Shown: positions 33,109 through 41,374, counted from the first letter of the stretch. The stretch is DNA of 64,000 nt from Amycolatopsis orientalis DSM 40040 = KCTC 9412 (GCF_000478275.1 NZ_ASJB01000064.1:124001-188000), one strand, 5' to 3'. Numbers and translations are program-made. The notes: a model not told the origin generated them from the letters alone.

Positions 33109-34080
33109 ATGCGCAGATTAGCGGCGGCACTCGCCGTCCTGGTGCTGTCGGTCGGTACGGCGGTCCTCACTGTGGCACCGGCCCACGCCTACGGCAACGC
33201 CTTCTTCCATACTCAGAGCAGCGGTAACCGGGGCGTGGAGGTGCTCGCGATACAGCATCTTCTCGCTCAGCACGGGCACGCGGTCCCCGCCACCGGTGTG
33301 TTCGATTCCGCCACGGTCGCGGCCGTGCGCGCGTTCCAGACCGCCGAAGCCCTCGGAGTGGACGGAATCGCGGGACCGAAGACCTGGGCCGCCCTGGCCC
33401 CGACGGTCCGGGCAGGCGACAGCGGCGAGGCGGTCAAAGCACTTCAGGTGGAATTGAACGCCAAACGCAGGTTGAGCCTGCCGGTCAGCGGGCGGTTCGA
33501 CGCGGCGACGACCACGGCGGTCCGCGGCTTCCAGGAACACGCGGGCATCGCGGTGGACGGTATCGCCGGGCCTGCCACCTGGAAGAACCTCGTGTGGCAC
33601 CACGACTATCCCGACTTCGGCCAAGGGCTGTGCGATCAGGACCCCGACGGGAACGGGGCGGCGGCCAACTGGGGGACCGCTGCCGCGGTGGCGCAGCTCG
33701 AACAGGCGGCGAAGACGTTCTCGGCCACGGGCCGCGGGAAGGTCCCGATGGGCGACTTCGGTTTCGAACACGGCGGTGCGATCCCCGGCCACGGCAGTCA
33801 CCGGGTGGGGCTCGACGTCGACCTGTGGCCGGTGCGGACCGACGGCGCGCAGTGCGGTGGGGGCAGGATCACCTGGCGATCGTCCACCTACGACCGGGCG
33901 GCGACGCGCGACCTGGTGAAGGCGATCCGGGCGGCCGCGCCCGGACACGTGAAGCTCGTCTTCTTCAACGACCCCACGCTGATCGACGAGGGCCTGACGA
34001 CGAGCTATCCGAATCACGACAACCATCTGCACGTCCGCTACTGCGAAGCGGTCCATCCGAACAACCTGTATGCCTGCTGA
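33109..34080 (+). CDS. Secreted MepA-like (M74) murein endopeptidase with peptidoglycan-binding domains
   Basis: A 323-aa secreted protein: signal peptide MRRLAAALAVLVLSVGTAVL..AHA, two PG_binding_1 repeats (about 40-165), and a penicillin-insensitive murein endopeptidase (MepA, peptidase M74) domain with the metal motifs GSHRVGLDVDLWP and NHDNHLHVRYC. MepA enzymes cleave D-Ala-DAP cross-links. The pairing with the upstream M23 gene gives two different cross-link cutters in one transcript. Confidence 0.88.
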   Translation: MRRLAAALAVLVLSVGTAVLTVAPAHAYGNAFFHTQSSGNRGVEVLAIQHLLAQHGHAVPATGVFDSATVAAVRAFQTAEALGVDGIAGPKTWAALAPTVRAGDSGEAVKALQVELNAKRRLSLPVSGRFDAATTTAVRGFQEHAGIAVDGIAGPATWKNLVWHHDYPDFGQGLCDQDPDGNGAAANWGTAAAVAQLEQAAKTFSATGRGKVPMGDFGFEHGGAIPGHGSHRVGLDVDLWPVRTDGAQCGGGRITWRSSTYDRAATRDLVKAIRAAAPGHVKLVFFNDPTLIDEGLTTSYPNHDNHLHVRYCEAVHPNNLYAC

Positions 34081-34142
34081 GGTAAGCCAATGCCAGGAAC
34101 TTGAGGGGCCGGCGCACGACGTCCCTGTCGTGGCTCGGGGCT

Positions 34143-34185
34143 GAAGGGCGCTTTCCCCGCATCGCATGCGGGGAAAGCGCCCTTC
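34143..34185. terminator. Perfect 20-bp stem palindrome (family B), bidirectional terminator
   Basis: Arms GAAGGGCGCTTTCCCCGCAT and exact complement, 3-nt loop. It lies between the stops of the convergent MepA-like and SUKH genes. A copy identical except for one loop base occurs at 47674-47716, also between convergent genes. Confidence 0.85.
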
Positions 34186-34238
34186 GCCGCGTGAGATGAG
34201 AGGAAGGGCCCCTTCAGCCACGCACACCCGGTGCCGGG

Positions 34239-34856
34239 TCAGGGCCAGGTCAGCTCGCCGTCGGTGATGACAGGATGCCGTTCGCGATACGGCGGTTCAC
34301 GGTCGTGCGAGTAGTCGTCGAGGCGCTCGGCGATCTCGTCGAGGATCTCGGTCACGCTCGCCCACTCCGACCGGTAGACCCCTTCGCTGGCGTACCACTC
34401 CATGACACAGCCGTGGTCTTCACCCGGCCGGAGATCGACGCACAGGAGACCTCCGTCGATCGCCCGGCCGACGGGGAGAACTCCGGTACAGAACGGAAAT
34501 CCATCCTGACCGGCCTCTTTGCGGTGTGTTCCTTCGGGAGTGCAGCAGCCCGGGTCGGGGTACCGCGACTGCCTGACGTACTCGTCCTCGGCCCGCGTCA
34601 CCGCCAGGGGCAGATAGTTCTTCGGGATGAGGTACCCGGATCGGTTCCCGCCGCCGTGATCACGCTCGTCGTCGACGCCGTCCATGGCGGCCCACCAGGC
34701 GGCCAGTTCGGGCGGTACTTCCAGGCCGACCCGATCCCGCAGGTGCTCGAGGTCCGCGGCCGGTGCCGGGGGCCGGATCTCCCGCGCGGTGGCGGGTGCG
34801 TGTTCGGACAGCAAGGTCACGATCCGCTGCCAGGTCCGTGCCACCGATGTGCCCAC
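34239..34856 (-). CDS. SMI1/KNR4 (SUKH) family protein
   Basis: A 205-aa cytoplasmic protein of the SUKH superfamily: N-terminal helix with LEVPPELAAWWAAMDGVDDE, then GYLIPKNYLPL, a cysteine-containing insert (PDPGCCTPEG) and a beta-rich end with LLCVDLRPGEDHGCVMEWYAS. SUKH proteins are frequent immunity proteins against polymorphic toxins and also general regulators in actinomycetes. No toxin gene is adjacent, so the role is open. It marks the left edge of the variable region. Confidence 0.8.
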   Translation of the reverse strand: MGTSVARTWQRIVTLLSEHAPATAREIRPPAPAADLEHLRDRVGLEVPPELAAWWAAMDGVDDERDHGGGNRSGYLIPKNYLPLAVTRAEDEYVRQSRYPDPGCCTPEGTHRKEAGQDGFPFCTGVLPVGRAIDGGLLCVDLRPGEDHGCVMEWYASEGVYRSEWASVTEILDEIAERLDDYSHDREPPYRERHPVITDGELTWP

Positions 34857-34995
34857 TAGCGCCCCCTTCTTTCCCGGTGAACCACCGTAGCGGGAGGAAA
34901 GTACCGGGAGAACTCATGGTCGGCGGGACCACCCCGTCGTCCAGGCGGAGCATCCTCAGAGGGACAAGGCAATATGGCGTGATCGGCTCGCTGCC

Positions 34996-35042
34996 GTGAA
35001 GGTCCCCTTACCTACCCTCAGGGTAGCGAAGGAGGCCTTCAC
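34996..35042. repeat. Imperfect palindrome between genes
   Basis: Outer arms GTGAAGG (34996-35002) and CCTTCAC around an inner TACCCTCAGGGTA pairing. Resembles the other intergenic palindromes in this window but with more mismatches. Confidence 0.5.
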
Positions 35043-35175
35043 TACCTGGCGACAGGACTGGGGCTCCCTCGTGAGGCAGGGGCGTCCCGTTGCTGTCCAC
35101 AAAGGACAATCTCGACGACTCGGTGACCGGTTATTGCCTATGTGTGCGGTCCTGAATGGGGTCGTGAGTGGCAAG

Positions 35176-35297
35176 TGTCTCCAATGTGGCATTGGAGACG
35201 CTGAGCGCCTCCAATGCCACATTGGAGACATGCCCGGCTCCGGGAGTCTTCACTGGGGTGTCGCGAAAGAGGCTTTCGCGACGTGATCGGCAGCGGA
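35176..35297. repeat. Left copy of composite palindromic repeat (family D)
   Basis: The first part is a 22-bp perfect stem (TGTCTCCAATGTGGCATTGG..., 35176-35197 with 35209-35230), then CCCGGCTCCGGGAG and a second hairpin CGCGAAAGAGGCTTTCGCG. The same series, in reverse order and orientation, lies at 37684-37835 with about 30 nt more in its middle. The two copies bracket the small membrane gene and the HTH-NTPase gene. Confidence 0.85.
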
Positions 35298-35442
35298 ACT
35301 TCTCGTCGCGCGCTTCCTTGACCCATCGGTGGATGGTGGCGCCGGACTTGTCGGTGTTGCCGCTGGTGTCGATGGCGAATCCGTAGGCTATGGACCGTTC
35401 CCGTCGGTTGTGCCGGCCGCGGGCATACGGGCGTGAGGCCAC
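35298..35442 (-). pseudogene. Possible fragment of a helix-turn-helix protein cut by the repeat
   Basis: The frame encodes about 45 residues including SGNTDKSGATIHRWVKEARD, which looks like the recognition helix of small actinobacterial HTH proteins, and then runs into the family D repeat. Similarity is judged by eye and is weak; the full gene is not present. Confidence 0.3.
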
Positions 35443-35544
35443 GCCGAAGTTTGCCGCATCGGTCCACCACTTAACAGGTACAACTCAAGCTGTCCGAATC
35501 CTGCGTCCAGAGCCGCTGGCCCGCTGATCGAGTTTGGGTAGCTG

Positions 35545-35745
35545 TCACAGCAATCCCGCTTGGTGCAGGCTGATCACGGCGGCGATCAGGCCGCTACTGC
35601 CAAGGATGGCTCCGAGCAGAATCTTCAGCAGGGTCAGTGCACGGTGGGCCCGCCCGGCGTCGCTGGTCGTGAGCGTCACGGTCGCGGCGGCACCAACGCC
35701 AATGAGGAGCACCAGGGCGATGAGGGTGATCAACGACGTCCACAC
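35545..35745 (-). CDS. Small two-helix membrane protein (66 aa)
   Basis: From GTG 35745, two hydrophobic helices (LITLIALVLLIGVGAAATVTL and LKILLGAILGSSGLIAAVISL) joined by a short polar loop with SDAGRAHR. No family recognised. A related C-terminal end (WGVKLLSGLATAVIKLQ) is encoded on the minus strand at 42341-42409 beside an integrase remnant, so the gene type recurs in the island. It is divergent from the HTH-NTPase gene, with 253 nt between starts. Confidence 0.5.
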   Translation of the reverse strand: MWTSLITLIALVLLIGVGAAATVTLTTSDAGRAHRALTLLKILLGAILGSSGLIAAVISLHQAGLL

Positions 35746-35998
35746 GCTGTGTGTCCTGTTCTGCTGGATCGGAAGCCCGGCCTGTCCGCGCTCGCCTGTG
35801 TTGCCGCTCAGCCTCGGCGGCCAGGGCGGGGTCCGGCACGGACTCCGGACGAAGTCGAACGGCGTTGCGGGCTCTTCACCAGCACAAGGCGGAGCGACCA
35901 GTAACGACGTGGTGGCGCCAGGAGACTGAGTACGGTGTCCGGCGGTGTCCGGCAGGCACCATCGGACACGCACCGCGCTGAGAACGGGAGTGGTCGGC

Positions 35999-37558
35999 AT
36001 GGAGCCGGGGGAGATCGAAACGCTGGACCAGCTGGCCGACGCGCTGGATCAGCTACGCCGTGACCGGAACTTGTCGCTGCAAGGCCTGGCTGACGCCGCG
36101 CAGAAGCTGACGACTCCGGGCGGGCGGCAGCGGGCTCTTCCGCGTTCCACTGCCAGCCACCTGAAGAACGCGAAATCCTTGCCGCAGCGGGAAACGGTGG
36201 AGACCTGGCTCGCGGCGTGCGGTGTGCTGGGGGAGGAGGCGCAGCGGCCGTGGCTGCGGGCGCTGGACCGGGTCGCGAACTCCCACCAGCAGCGCCCGCC
36301 GGGAGCGGTACGGGTCCGTGACGCGCGGCCGCGGGTGCTGGGCGTGCACGCCGCGATCCAGGTCGACCAGACCGCCGGACACGATCCGGCCTCGTCCGGT
36401 CGGAACGAGCTGCCACCCTACGTACCGCGCGACTTCGACGCCGACCTGCGCACCAAGATCACCCTCGCCGGGCAGCAAGGCGGATTCGTCCTCGTGATCG
36501 GGGATTCGTCAGTGGGAAAGACCCGTGGGCTGTTCGAGGCGGTGCATACGGTGCTGCCGGACTGGTGGCTGCTGCACCCCAGCGGGGCCGACGTGCTGCG
36601 AGAGTTCGCCGGGCACCCGGCGGGCCGAACGGTGGTGTGGCTGGACGAGCTACAGGACTACCTCGATTTCCACGGAGGTGTTCCGGCGGGAGCGCTCCGC
36701 GCCATGATCGAGGCGGGGGTGGTGCTGGTCGCGACATGCTGGCCCGGCGAGTACACGAGGCGTGTCGCGTTGCCCGCACGTGATGAGCCTGACCCCTACG
36801 CCAACGACCGTCGGTTGCTCGACCTGGCCAGCGTACTCACCGTTCCCGGCACGCTCAGCACTGACGAACGCCGCCGCGCCGAGGACCTCGCCCACACCGA
36901 TCGACGCATCCGGGTCGCCCTCGACACCCCGGACGCCGGCTTCACCCAGGTGATGGCCGCGGGCCCGGAACTGATCCGCCGCTGGGAACACGCACCCCCC
37001 TACGCCAAAGCGGTCATCACCGCCGTGCTCGACGCCCGCCGCGTCGGCGCCCACGCACCCCTGACCCGCGCCTACATCGAAGCCGCCGCCCCCGGCTACC
37101 TCACCGACCAGCAGCAGGCCACTCCGCCACCACGCTGGCTCGACGACGCTCTGGCCTACGCCACCGAACTGCTGCACGGCGCCACCTGCACGCTCTGCCC
37201 TGTCGCAGCGGGCATGGGGATCATCACCGGCTACCAGGCCGCCGACTACCTCCACCAGCACGCGCTCCGTACGCGCCGCACCGAACATCTTCCCGACATC
37301 GCCTGGCACGCCCTGCTCAGCCACCACCACCCCGACGACACCCACCTGCTAGCCGACAACGCCATGCGCAGCGGGCGAGTCCACGAAGCCTTCACCTTGT
37401 TCCAACAGCTCGCCCGCAACGGCGCCCCGTTCGCCGCTTCGCGGTTGGCTGACCTGTTGGCCGAGCGAGGAGACTTCGATCAGCTGCGCGAGCGCGCCGA
37501 CGACGGCGACCCGTACGCCGCTGACCGGGTGGCTGGCCTACCGGCCGACCCGGAATAG
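35999..37558 (+). CDS. HTH-domain ATPase of unknown function (519 aa)
   Basis: The N-terminal 95 residues form a Xre-like helix-turn-helix (LDQLADALDQLRRDRNLSLQ, ADAAQKL, PRSTASHLKN), followed by a P-loop ATPase with Walker A IGDSSVGKTRGLFEAV (Lys174) and Walker B RTVVWLDELQDY (Asp216). The C-terminal 150 residues are helical, with a two-Cys GATCTLCPVAAG and TPR-like repeats rich in Ala and Leu. STAND-like regulators of this type are common in actinomycetes, but no pathway can be named. ATG 35999 is preferred (GGGAG site 10 nt upstream); GTG 35990 is possible. It stands between inverted repeat copies. Confidence 0.75.
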   Translation: MEPGEIETLDQLADALDQLRRDRNLSLQGLADAAQKLTTPGGRQRALPRSTASHLKNAKSLPQRETVETWLAACGVLGEEAQRPWLRALDRVANSHQQRPPGAVRVRDARPRVLGVHAAIQVDQTAGHDPASSGRNELPPYVPRDFDADLRTKITLAGQQGGFVLVIGDSSVGKTRGLFEAVHTVLPDWWLLHPSGADVLREFAGHPAGRTVVWLDELQDYLDFHGGVPAGALRAMIEAGVVLVATCWPGEYTRRVALPARDEPDPYANDRRLLDLASVLTVPGTLSTDERRRAEDLAHTDRRIRVALDTPDAGFTQVMAAGPELIRRWEHAPPYAKAVITAVLDARRVGAHAPLTRAYIEAAAPGYLTDQQQATPPPRWLDDALAYATELLHGATCTLCPVAAGMGIITGYQAADYLHQHALRTRRTEHLPDIAWHALLSHHHPDDTHLLADNAMRSGRVHEAFTLFQQLARNGAPFAASRLADLLAERGDFDQLRERADDGDPYAADRVAGLPADPE

Positions 37559-38045
37559 GCGAGACACCTACGTGTGCACGCCGACAACAGCGACTGGCAC
37601 GCCGAAACGTCATCCACCACTTATTGAGGGGTAAGGCAAAGTTGTCGTGACCGACACCCCCGACTGCGGGTTCTCCCGAAGCCGCTGCTGCCGATCATGT
37701 CGCGAAAGCCTCTTTCGGGACATGTGGTGTCCTGAAAGAGGCTTTCGCGGCACCTCGGTGAAGACTCCGGGAGCCGGGCATGTCTCCAATGTGGCATTGG
37801 AGACGCTGAGCGCCCCCAATGCCACATTGGAGACATCGGACCGCAGCGCGAGCCGATAGCGCACGCAACACGCCAAGTTCGCCTTACTCGCCAATGGACC
37901 TGGTCTCAAAACTCGGCGTGTCGCTAGGTGAACCAACGGCCCGCCTCTGGCTCCGCACCGCCCGTCTGTGGGCCCGGCCCGACGGACCGGAGGTCTGTCA
38001 GGGAGACTGGGTGTCAGTGCCCGCCCTCTCGACCTGGAGCTTTTT
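37559..38045. other. Gap without genes, mostly repeat
   Basis: No convincing gene. The gap holds the right family D repeat (37684-37835) and then the promoter region of the cold-shock-domain gene. Confidence 0.6.
37684..37835. repeat. Right copy of composite palindromic repeat (family D), inverted
   Basis: Inverse of the copy at 35176-35297: a CGAAAGCCTCTTTCGGGACA / TGTCCTGAAAGAGGCTTTCG-type hairpin, the CTCCGGGAGCCGGGCATG link, then the CTCCAATGTGGCATTGGAG stem at 37781-37835. It carries about 30 nt more than the left copy in the first hairpin. Confidence 0.85.
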
Positions 38046-38987
38046 ATGCCGCAAGGGACCGTCCGTTGGTTCGACGCCGAACGGGGTTTCGGCTTCCTCG
38101 CGCCCGAGGACGGCTCGCCTGATGTGTTCGTGCACGCCTCCGAGATCGTCGGGGACGGCGGCGCGAGAGTGCTCCGCGAGGGTCAGGCCGTCGTGTTCGA
38201 GGTCGGTGAGAACGACCGCGGGCCCCAGGCGCTGCGCGTTCGCGTCACCGCCGATGCGGCCACCGGCAGCGCCGTGGGCCTGCTCGGCACCGTCAACTGG
38301 TACGAGCCGGGCAAGGGGTACGGCTTCGCGTCGCCGGACGGCGGCGGCGCCGACGTCTTCGTGCACAGCTCCGCCATCGTGACCGGCGGCGTGGTCACCG
38401 AGGGGCAGCGGGTGGCCTTCCTGATCGTCGAAGGCGAGCGCGGCCCGCAGGCCGAGCACGTGATCCCGCTGGGAGCAGGGGCCGGCTCGCCCGCCGCGGC
38501 TGGTATCGCCGACGGTGCCGACGGCACGGTGGCCTGGTACGACGAGGACAAGGGCTTCGGCTTCATCAACCCCGACTCCGGCGCCGAGGACGTCTTCGTT
38601 CACGCCCGGGCCCTGGCCGAGGGGCTGACGTGGCTCGCGGAGGGCGACCGCGTCGCCTACGAGGTGGCTAGTGGAGACAAGGGCCCGCAGGCGCGCGACG
38701 TGCACCTGGTCCGGGGCACAGAGCCCCAGACAGTGCCGCAGCGGTCGGCACCGGCCGCGGAGCCGGCGGCGCGGGACGTGCCCGTACGAGGCGGCGAGGG
38801 CGTCGTCGCGCGCTACGACGCCGACCGCGGCTTCGGCTTCATCACCCCGGACGCAGGCGGCGACGATCTCTTCGCCCACGTGTCCGTGATCATGGGGTCG
38901 GAGCCGCTGCAGAAGGGTGACCGGGTCCGGTACGCGGTGCGTCAGAGCGACCGGGGCCCGCAGGCCGACCGCATCGAACGCCTCTGA
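38046..38987 (+). CDS. Protein of four tandem cold-shock domains
   Basis: A 313-aa protein made almost entirely of four cold-shock domains at about residues 2-67, 80-140, 159-222 and 251-312. Each has an RNP1-like motif (RGFGFL, KGYGFA, KGFGFI, RGFGFI) and an RNP2-like motif (DVFVH three times, DLFAH once), and each ends in a DRGPQA or similar turn. Linkers are Ala/Gly/Pro-rich. Bacterial cold-shock proteins are normally single 65-70 aa domains that bind single-stranded RNA or DNA; the tandem form suggests high-affinity or multi-site binding. ATG 38046 has no strong ribosome site, but the domain begins right at it. A GCCTCT/AGAGGC hairpin overlaps the stop. Confidence 0.9.
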   Translation: MPQGTVRWFDAERGFGFLAPEDGSPDVFVHASEIVGDGGARVLREGQAVVFEVGENDRGPQALRVRVTADAATGSAVGLLGTVNWYEPGKGYGFASPDGGGADVFVHSSAIVTGGVVTEGQRVAFLIVEGERGPQAEHVIPLGAGAGSPAAAGIADGADGTVAWYDEDKGFGFINPDSGAEDVFVHARALAEGLTWLAEGDRVAYEVASGDKGPQARDVHLVRGTEPQTVPQRSAPAAEPAARDVPVRGGEGVVARYDADRGFGFITPDAGGDDLFAHVSVIMGSEPLQKGDRVRYAVRQSDRGPQADRIERL

Positions 38988-39032
38988 AGAGGCGGCCCCA
39001 CCGATGGCGGTCAGGAACAGTTCGCCAGGGAT

Positions 39033-39359
39033 GTGGATCTTCTCTTCGCCCGGAACGGGATCGCGTTCACGATCGGCGACGACCGGTTCGTCACCCGGCT
39101 GGCGCCGGTCGAGGCGCGCTCCCTGGTGTCCGAGTTTCAGCCGGATACCGGGGACCTGGTCCTGGACGAGAAGCTGATCGACGCCGTTTCGCAGTTTCTC
39201 TCTCGGCGTCCTGCCGATCGGCAGGACGCGCTGGAGAAGCTGTGGGATGCCTGCGAGCGGCTCAAAACGCTCGAGCTGGTGGGACACCACGAGCGTAATG
39301 CCCAGCAATTACCTGACGACGACACCTGGGACTACCTTTCGTCCGGCTCGTGTCGCTGA
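39033..39359 (+). pseudogene. Probable truncated gene, domain resembling AbiJ N-terminal region
   Basis: The frame encodes 108 aa starting MDLLFARNGIAFTIGDDRFV and containing QFLSRRPADRQDALEKLWDACERLKTLEL, which resembles the N-terminal domain of some abortive-infection AbiJ-like proteins. Full-length proteins are longer and continue past the point where this one stops, and no ribosome site precedes the Met. I read it as a remnant. The family guess is from memory and weak. Confidence 0.4.
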
Positions 39360-39455
39360 TCGCGTTTGTTCTTCGCCGGACAGGACGGATGTCCGGGTAA
39401 CGGCGAGCTGGTCGGGTCGATACGCGCCGCGCGCCTAACGATCGGGGCCTTCACA

Positions 39456-40139
39456 GTGGGCTTGGATACGCCTATGAACGTGTTCGGCTTGCCCCTGGAC
39501 GAGGTCTCGAAGCTCGGGAGCGGGATCGCCACCGGGTTGAAGACTGCGCGGGCCGTGTTCGCCATCATGCCGCCCGGGCCGGGCAAGGGGGCGAAGGGCA
39601 AGGACAAGCGCCGTGACGCCTACCTGGGCCTGCTGGCCGCGACCGGTGACCTGATCACGTGGCACTCCCATCTCGGCTTGATCGCCATGACGATGCAGCG
39701 CTGGGAGCCGTTCCCGTGGCGGCACACCACGACAGCGATCCACCAGGTCGCGGACGCGCGCGCGGCGATGTCGGCGTACCTGGCGGCGCTGTCGGAGGTC
39801 CGGCTGGTCGGCAACCCGGAACCTCGCGCCGCCGCCGAGGAGATCACCGCGGTCCTGGGGGAGCTGTTCGATGTGTTGCCTACCGCGAAGAGGGCCGCCG
39901 AGCGTGACACGCAGATCGCCTTGACGAGCCGGTGGATGCTCAGGCTCGGCGAAGCCCAGAAGGACTTCGTCCTGGTCGCGCGGCGTGATCTCGGCTTCGC
40001 AGGAAAACTTCGCACGCGGTGGTGGCAGCTCTGGCGTCGGCGCTCGGGGGAAGAGTGGCCGGGTGGCTGGCCGGGCAAGACCGCCGCGCTGGTGATCGAA
40101 AAGCCAGCGACGAGCCCCAGCTCATCCGGCTCGTTGTGA
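39456..40139 (+). CDS. Uncharacterised protein (about 227 aa)
   Basis: Start uncertain: GTG 39456 or ATG 39474 (MNVFGLPLDEVSKLGSGIATG); the frame is open to 39366. The protein is helical, without membrane segments, with a basic Trp-rich stretch near the end (TRWWQLWRRRSGEEWPGGW). Codon use fits a real gene. No family recognised and neighbours give no clue. Confidence 0.5.
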   Translation: MGLDTPMNVFGLPLDEVSKLGSGIATGLKTARAVFAIMPPGPGKGAKGKDKRRDAYLGLLAATGDLITWHSHLGLIAMTMQRWEPFPWRHTTTAIHQVADARAAMSAYLAALSEVRLVGNPEPRAAAEEITAVLGELFDVLPTAKRAAERDTQIALTSRWMLRLGEAQKDFVLVARRDLGFAGKLRTRWWQLWRRRSGEEWPGGWPGKTAALVIEKPATSPSSSGSL

Positions 40140-40239
40140 GCGCGGCGAGTCGCCAGTCCAGCAGCCGGCTCTGCCCCGCACCCGCCGGTCGCGAAGAACC
40201 TGTCGGAGAAGGAGCGGGAGACCGTCTACCACCGGAGCA

Positions 40240-40872
40240 TTAGGCCAGTTCGTTGACCGTTTTGCCGTCCCCGTCCAGGATCTTGATGGTCGGCCGGTCG
40301 TTCTCGTCGACCTGGAGCACGATTCGCGGCCGCCCTTGGGAATCGCACAACGCCAGCTGCGCGCCGAAGTTGGTGTGGCAGCCGAAGGCCGCGCGCGGCG
40401 TGGCACGGACGCCGGGCCCCGCATCGGGATCCGGAATGCCGTTGATGGTCAGGCCCGCGCCACCCACGCCGTCCTTCGCGGACAGGCTGAGATTGATCCC
40501 GTCCACCGCGTGCGGGTAGTCGAAGGCGATGTGGCCGCCGTTGGGATGGACGAGCAGGCCGCCCTTTTCGTCACCGGTCTCGTCGTTGAAGATCAGATAG
40601 GAGCCGTTCTCCGGTCCTGAGCGCCGCTCGGGCGGATAGGTCTGGCCGTCGATGATCAGTGGCGGCTTACGACTGTCGAGCAGGAACCGCTGCCGTCCTC
40701 GCTTGTCCACCACGGTGAACGACGGGCTCACCTGATGCTTGCCGTCCACAGTGGAGTCCACAGTGGAGTCCACAGTGGAGTCCGCCGCGGCCGCTGTGCC
40801 GCCTGCCAGTAACGCGCCGCCGGCGGTCGCGGCCAGCCCGAAGGCCGCCCGTCGCCCGAGATCCCCTGTCAT
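40240..40872 (-). CDS. Tat-exported protein of unknown function
   Basis: A 210-aa protein with an N-terminal Tat-like signal (LGRRAAFGLAATAGGALLAGGTAAAA). Right after it, DSTV is repeated three times because of a perfect 12-bp tandem repeat in the DNA. The mature part is beta-rich (SFTVVDKRGRQRFLLDSRKP, RIVLQVDENDRPTIKILDGD) and may be a small beta-sandwich or sheath-like fold; no family recognised. A palindrome (40926-40950) lies 54 nt upstream of the start. Confidence 0.7.
   Translation of the reverse strand: MTGDLGRRAAFGLAATAGGALLAGGTAAAADSTVDSTVDSTVDGKHQVSPSFTVVDKRGRQRFLLDSRKPPLIIDGQTYPPERRSGPENGSYLIFNDETGDEKGGLLVHPNGGHIAFDYPHAVDGINLSLSAKDGVGGAGLTINGIPDPDAGPGVRATPRAAFGCHTNFGAQLALCDSQGRPRIVLQVDENDRPTIKILDGDGKTVNELA
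40744..40783. repeat. Three tandem 12-bp repeats inside a coding region
   Basis: GTCCACAGTGGA occurs three times in a row, in frame, coding for DSTV repeats just after the signal peptide. The unit is itself nearly palindromic, so slippage could change copy number by 4 residues at a time. Confidence 0.9.
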
Positions 40873-40925
40873 CGCCCAGTCTCCTCAAGTCGGTTCCCGG
40901 ACGCTAGCAAAGATCATCGCGCGAT

Positions 40926-40950
40926 GTGACAGATAGCCAACATCTGTCAC
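40926..40950. promoter_or_regulatory. Perfect palindrome upstream of Tat-exported protein gene
   Basis: Arms GTGACAGAT (40926-40934) and ATCTGTCAC (40942-40950) around 7 nt. Position and TGACA...TGTCA outline match the palindrome before the secreted peptide gene at 21027-21049. Confidence 0.55.
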
Positions 40951-41047
40951 TCGCATGGTCTAGCCTGGGCCGCACGATGCCGAGGCAGTCTCGCCTCAGC
41001 CGCGGCGGGTCTGTGTCCGGTCCGCCGCGGCCGAGAGTGGACACGGC

Positions 41048-41374
41048 CTAGTCGGGCCTGCCGACCTGGGTGTTCGACAGGTCGAGACCGATTGCGAAGT
41101 CCGCCGTGTAGCCGTTCCCGGCCTGCAGCGGACGCAGCAGCATTTGGGAGCCGCCGTTGCGATAGATCGAGTCCCGGTTGTTGGTCGTGTCGGCCGGACC
41201 TTTCCGCCGGTACGGTTCGGTCCGCAGATAGGCCGCGCTGAACTCGGGCGTGAAGTAAAGCTGCGAGGTGAACTCGTACGGCCTGCCGTTCGTTCCGACG
41301 GTGCGTATCTTGACGTGGATATGCAGCGTGCGTCCCGAATACCAGCCCGGCAGAATGGTGGTGAACCGGGCTGT
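41048..41374 (-). pseudogene. 5'-truncated intradiol ring-cleavage dioxygenase
   Basis: The frame (closed by TAG at 41048-41050 and by a TAA just upstream at 41375-41377) encodes the C-terminal 109 residues of an intradiol dioxygenase: FTTILPGWYSGRTLHIHVK holds the iron-binding Tyr and both His, followed by YEFTSQLYFTPEFSAAYL and the closing QAGNGYTADFAIGLDL. The N-terminal half, including the first iron-ligand Tyr, is missing, and the sequence upstream becomes unrelated and more AT-rich. No start codon exists for it, so it is a gene remnant. In related actinomycetes the full protein is a secreted or Tat-exported aromatic-ring dioxygenase. Confidence 0.8.

Noticed and set aside
35131..37936. 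Frames encoding VSNVALETLSASNATLE-type peptides on both sides of the HTH-NTPase gene
   Set aside because: They are translations of the palindromic repeat itself; both copies are open in several frames because of the repeat sequence, not because of coding.
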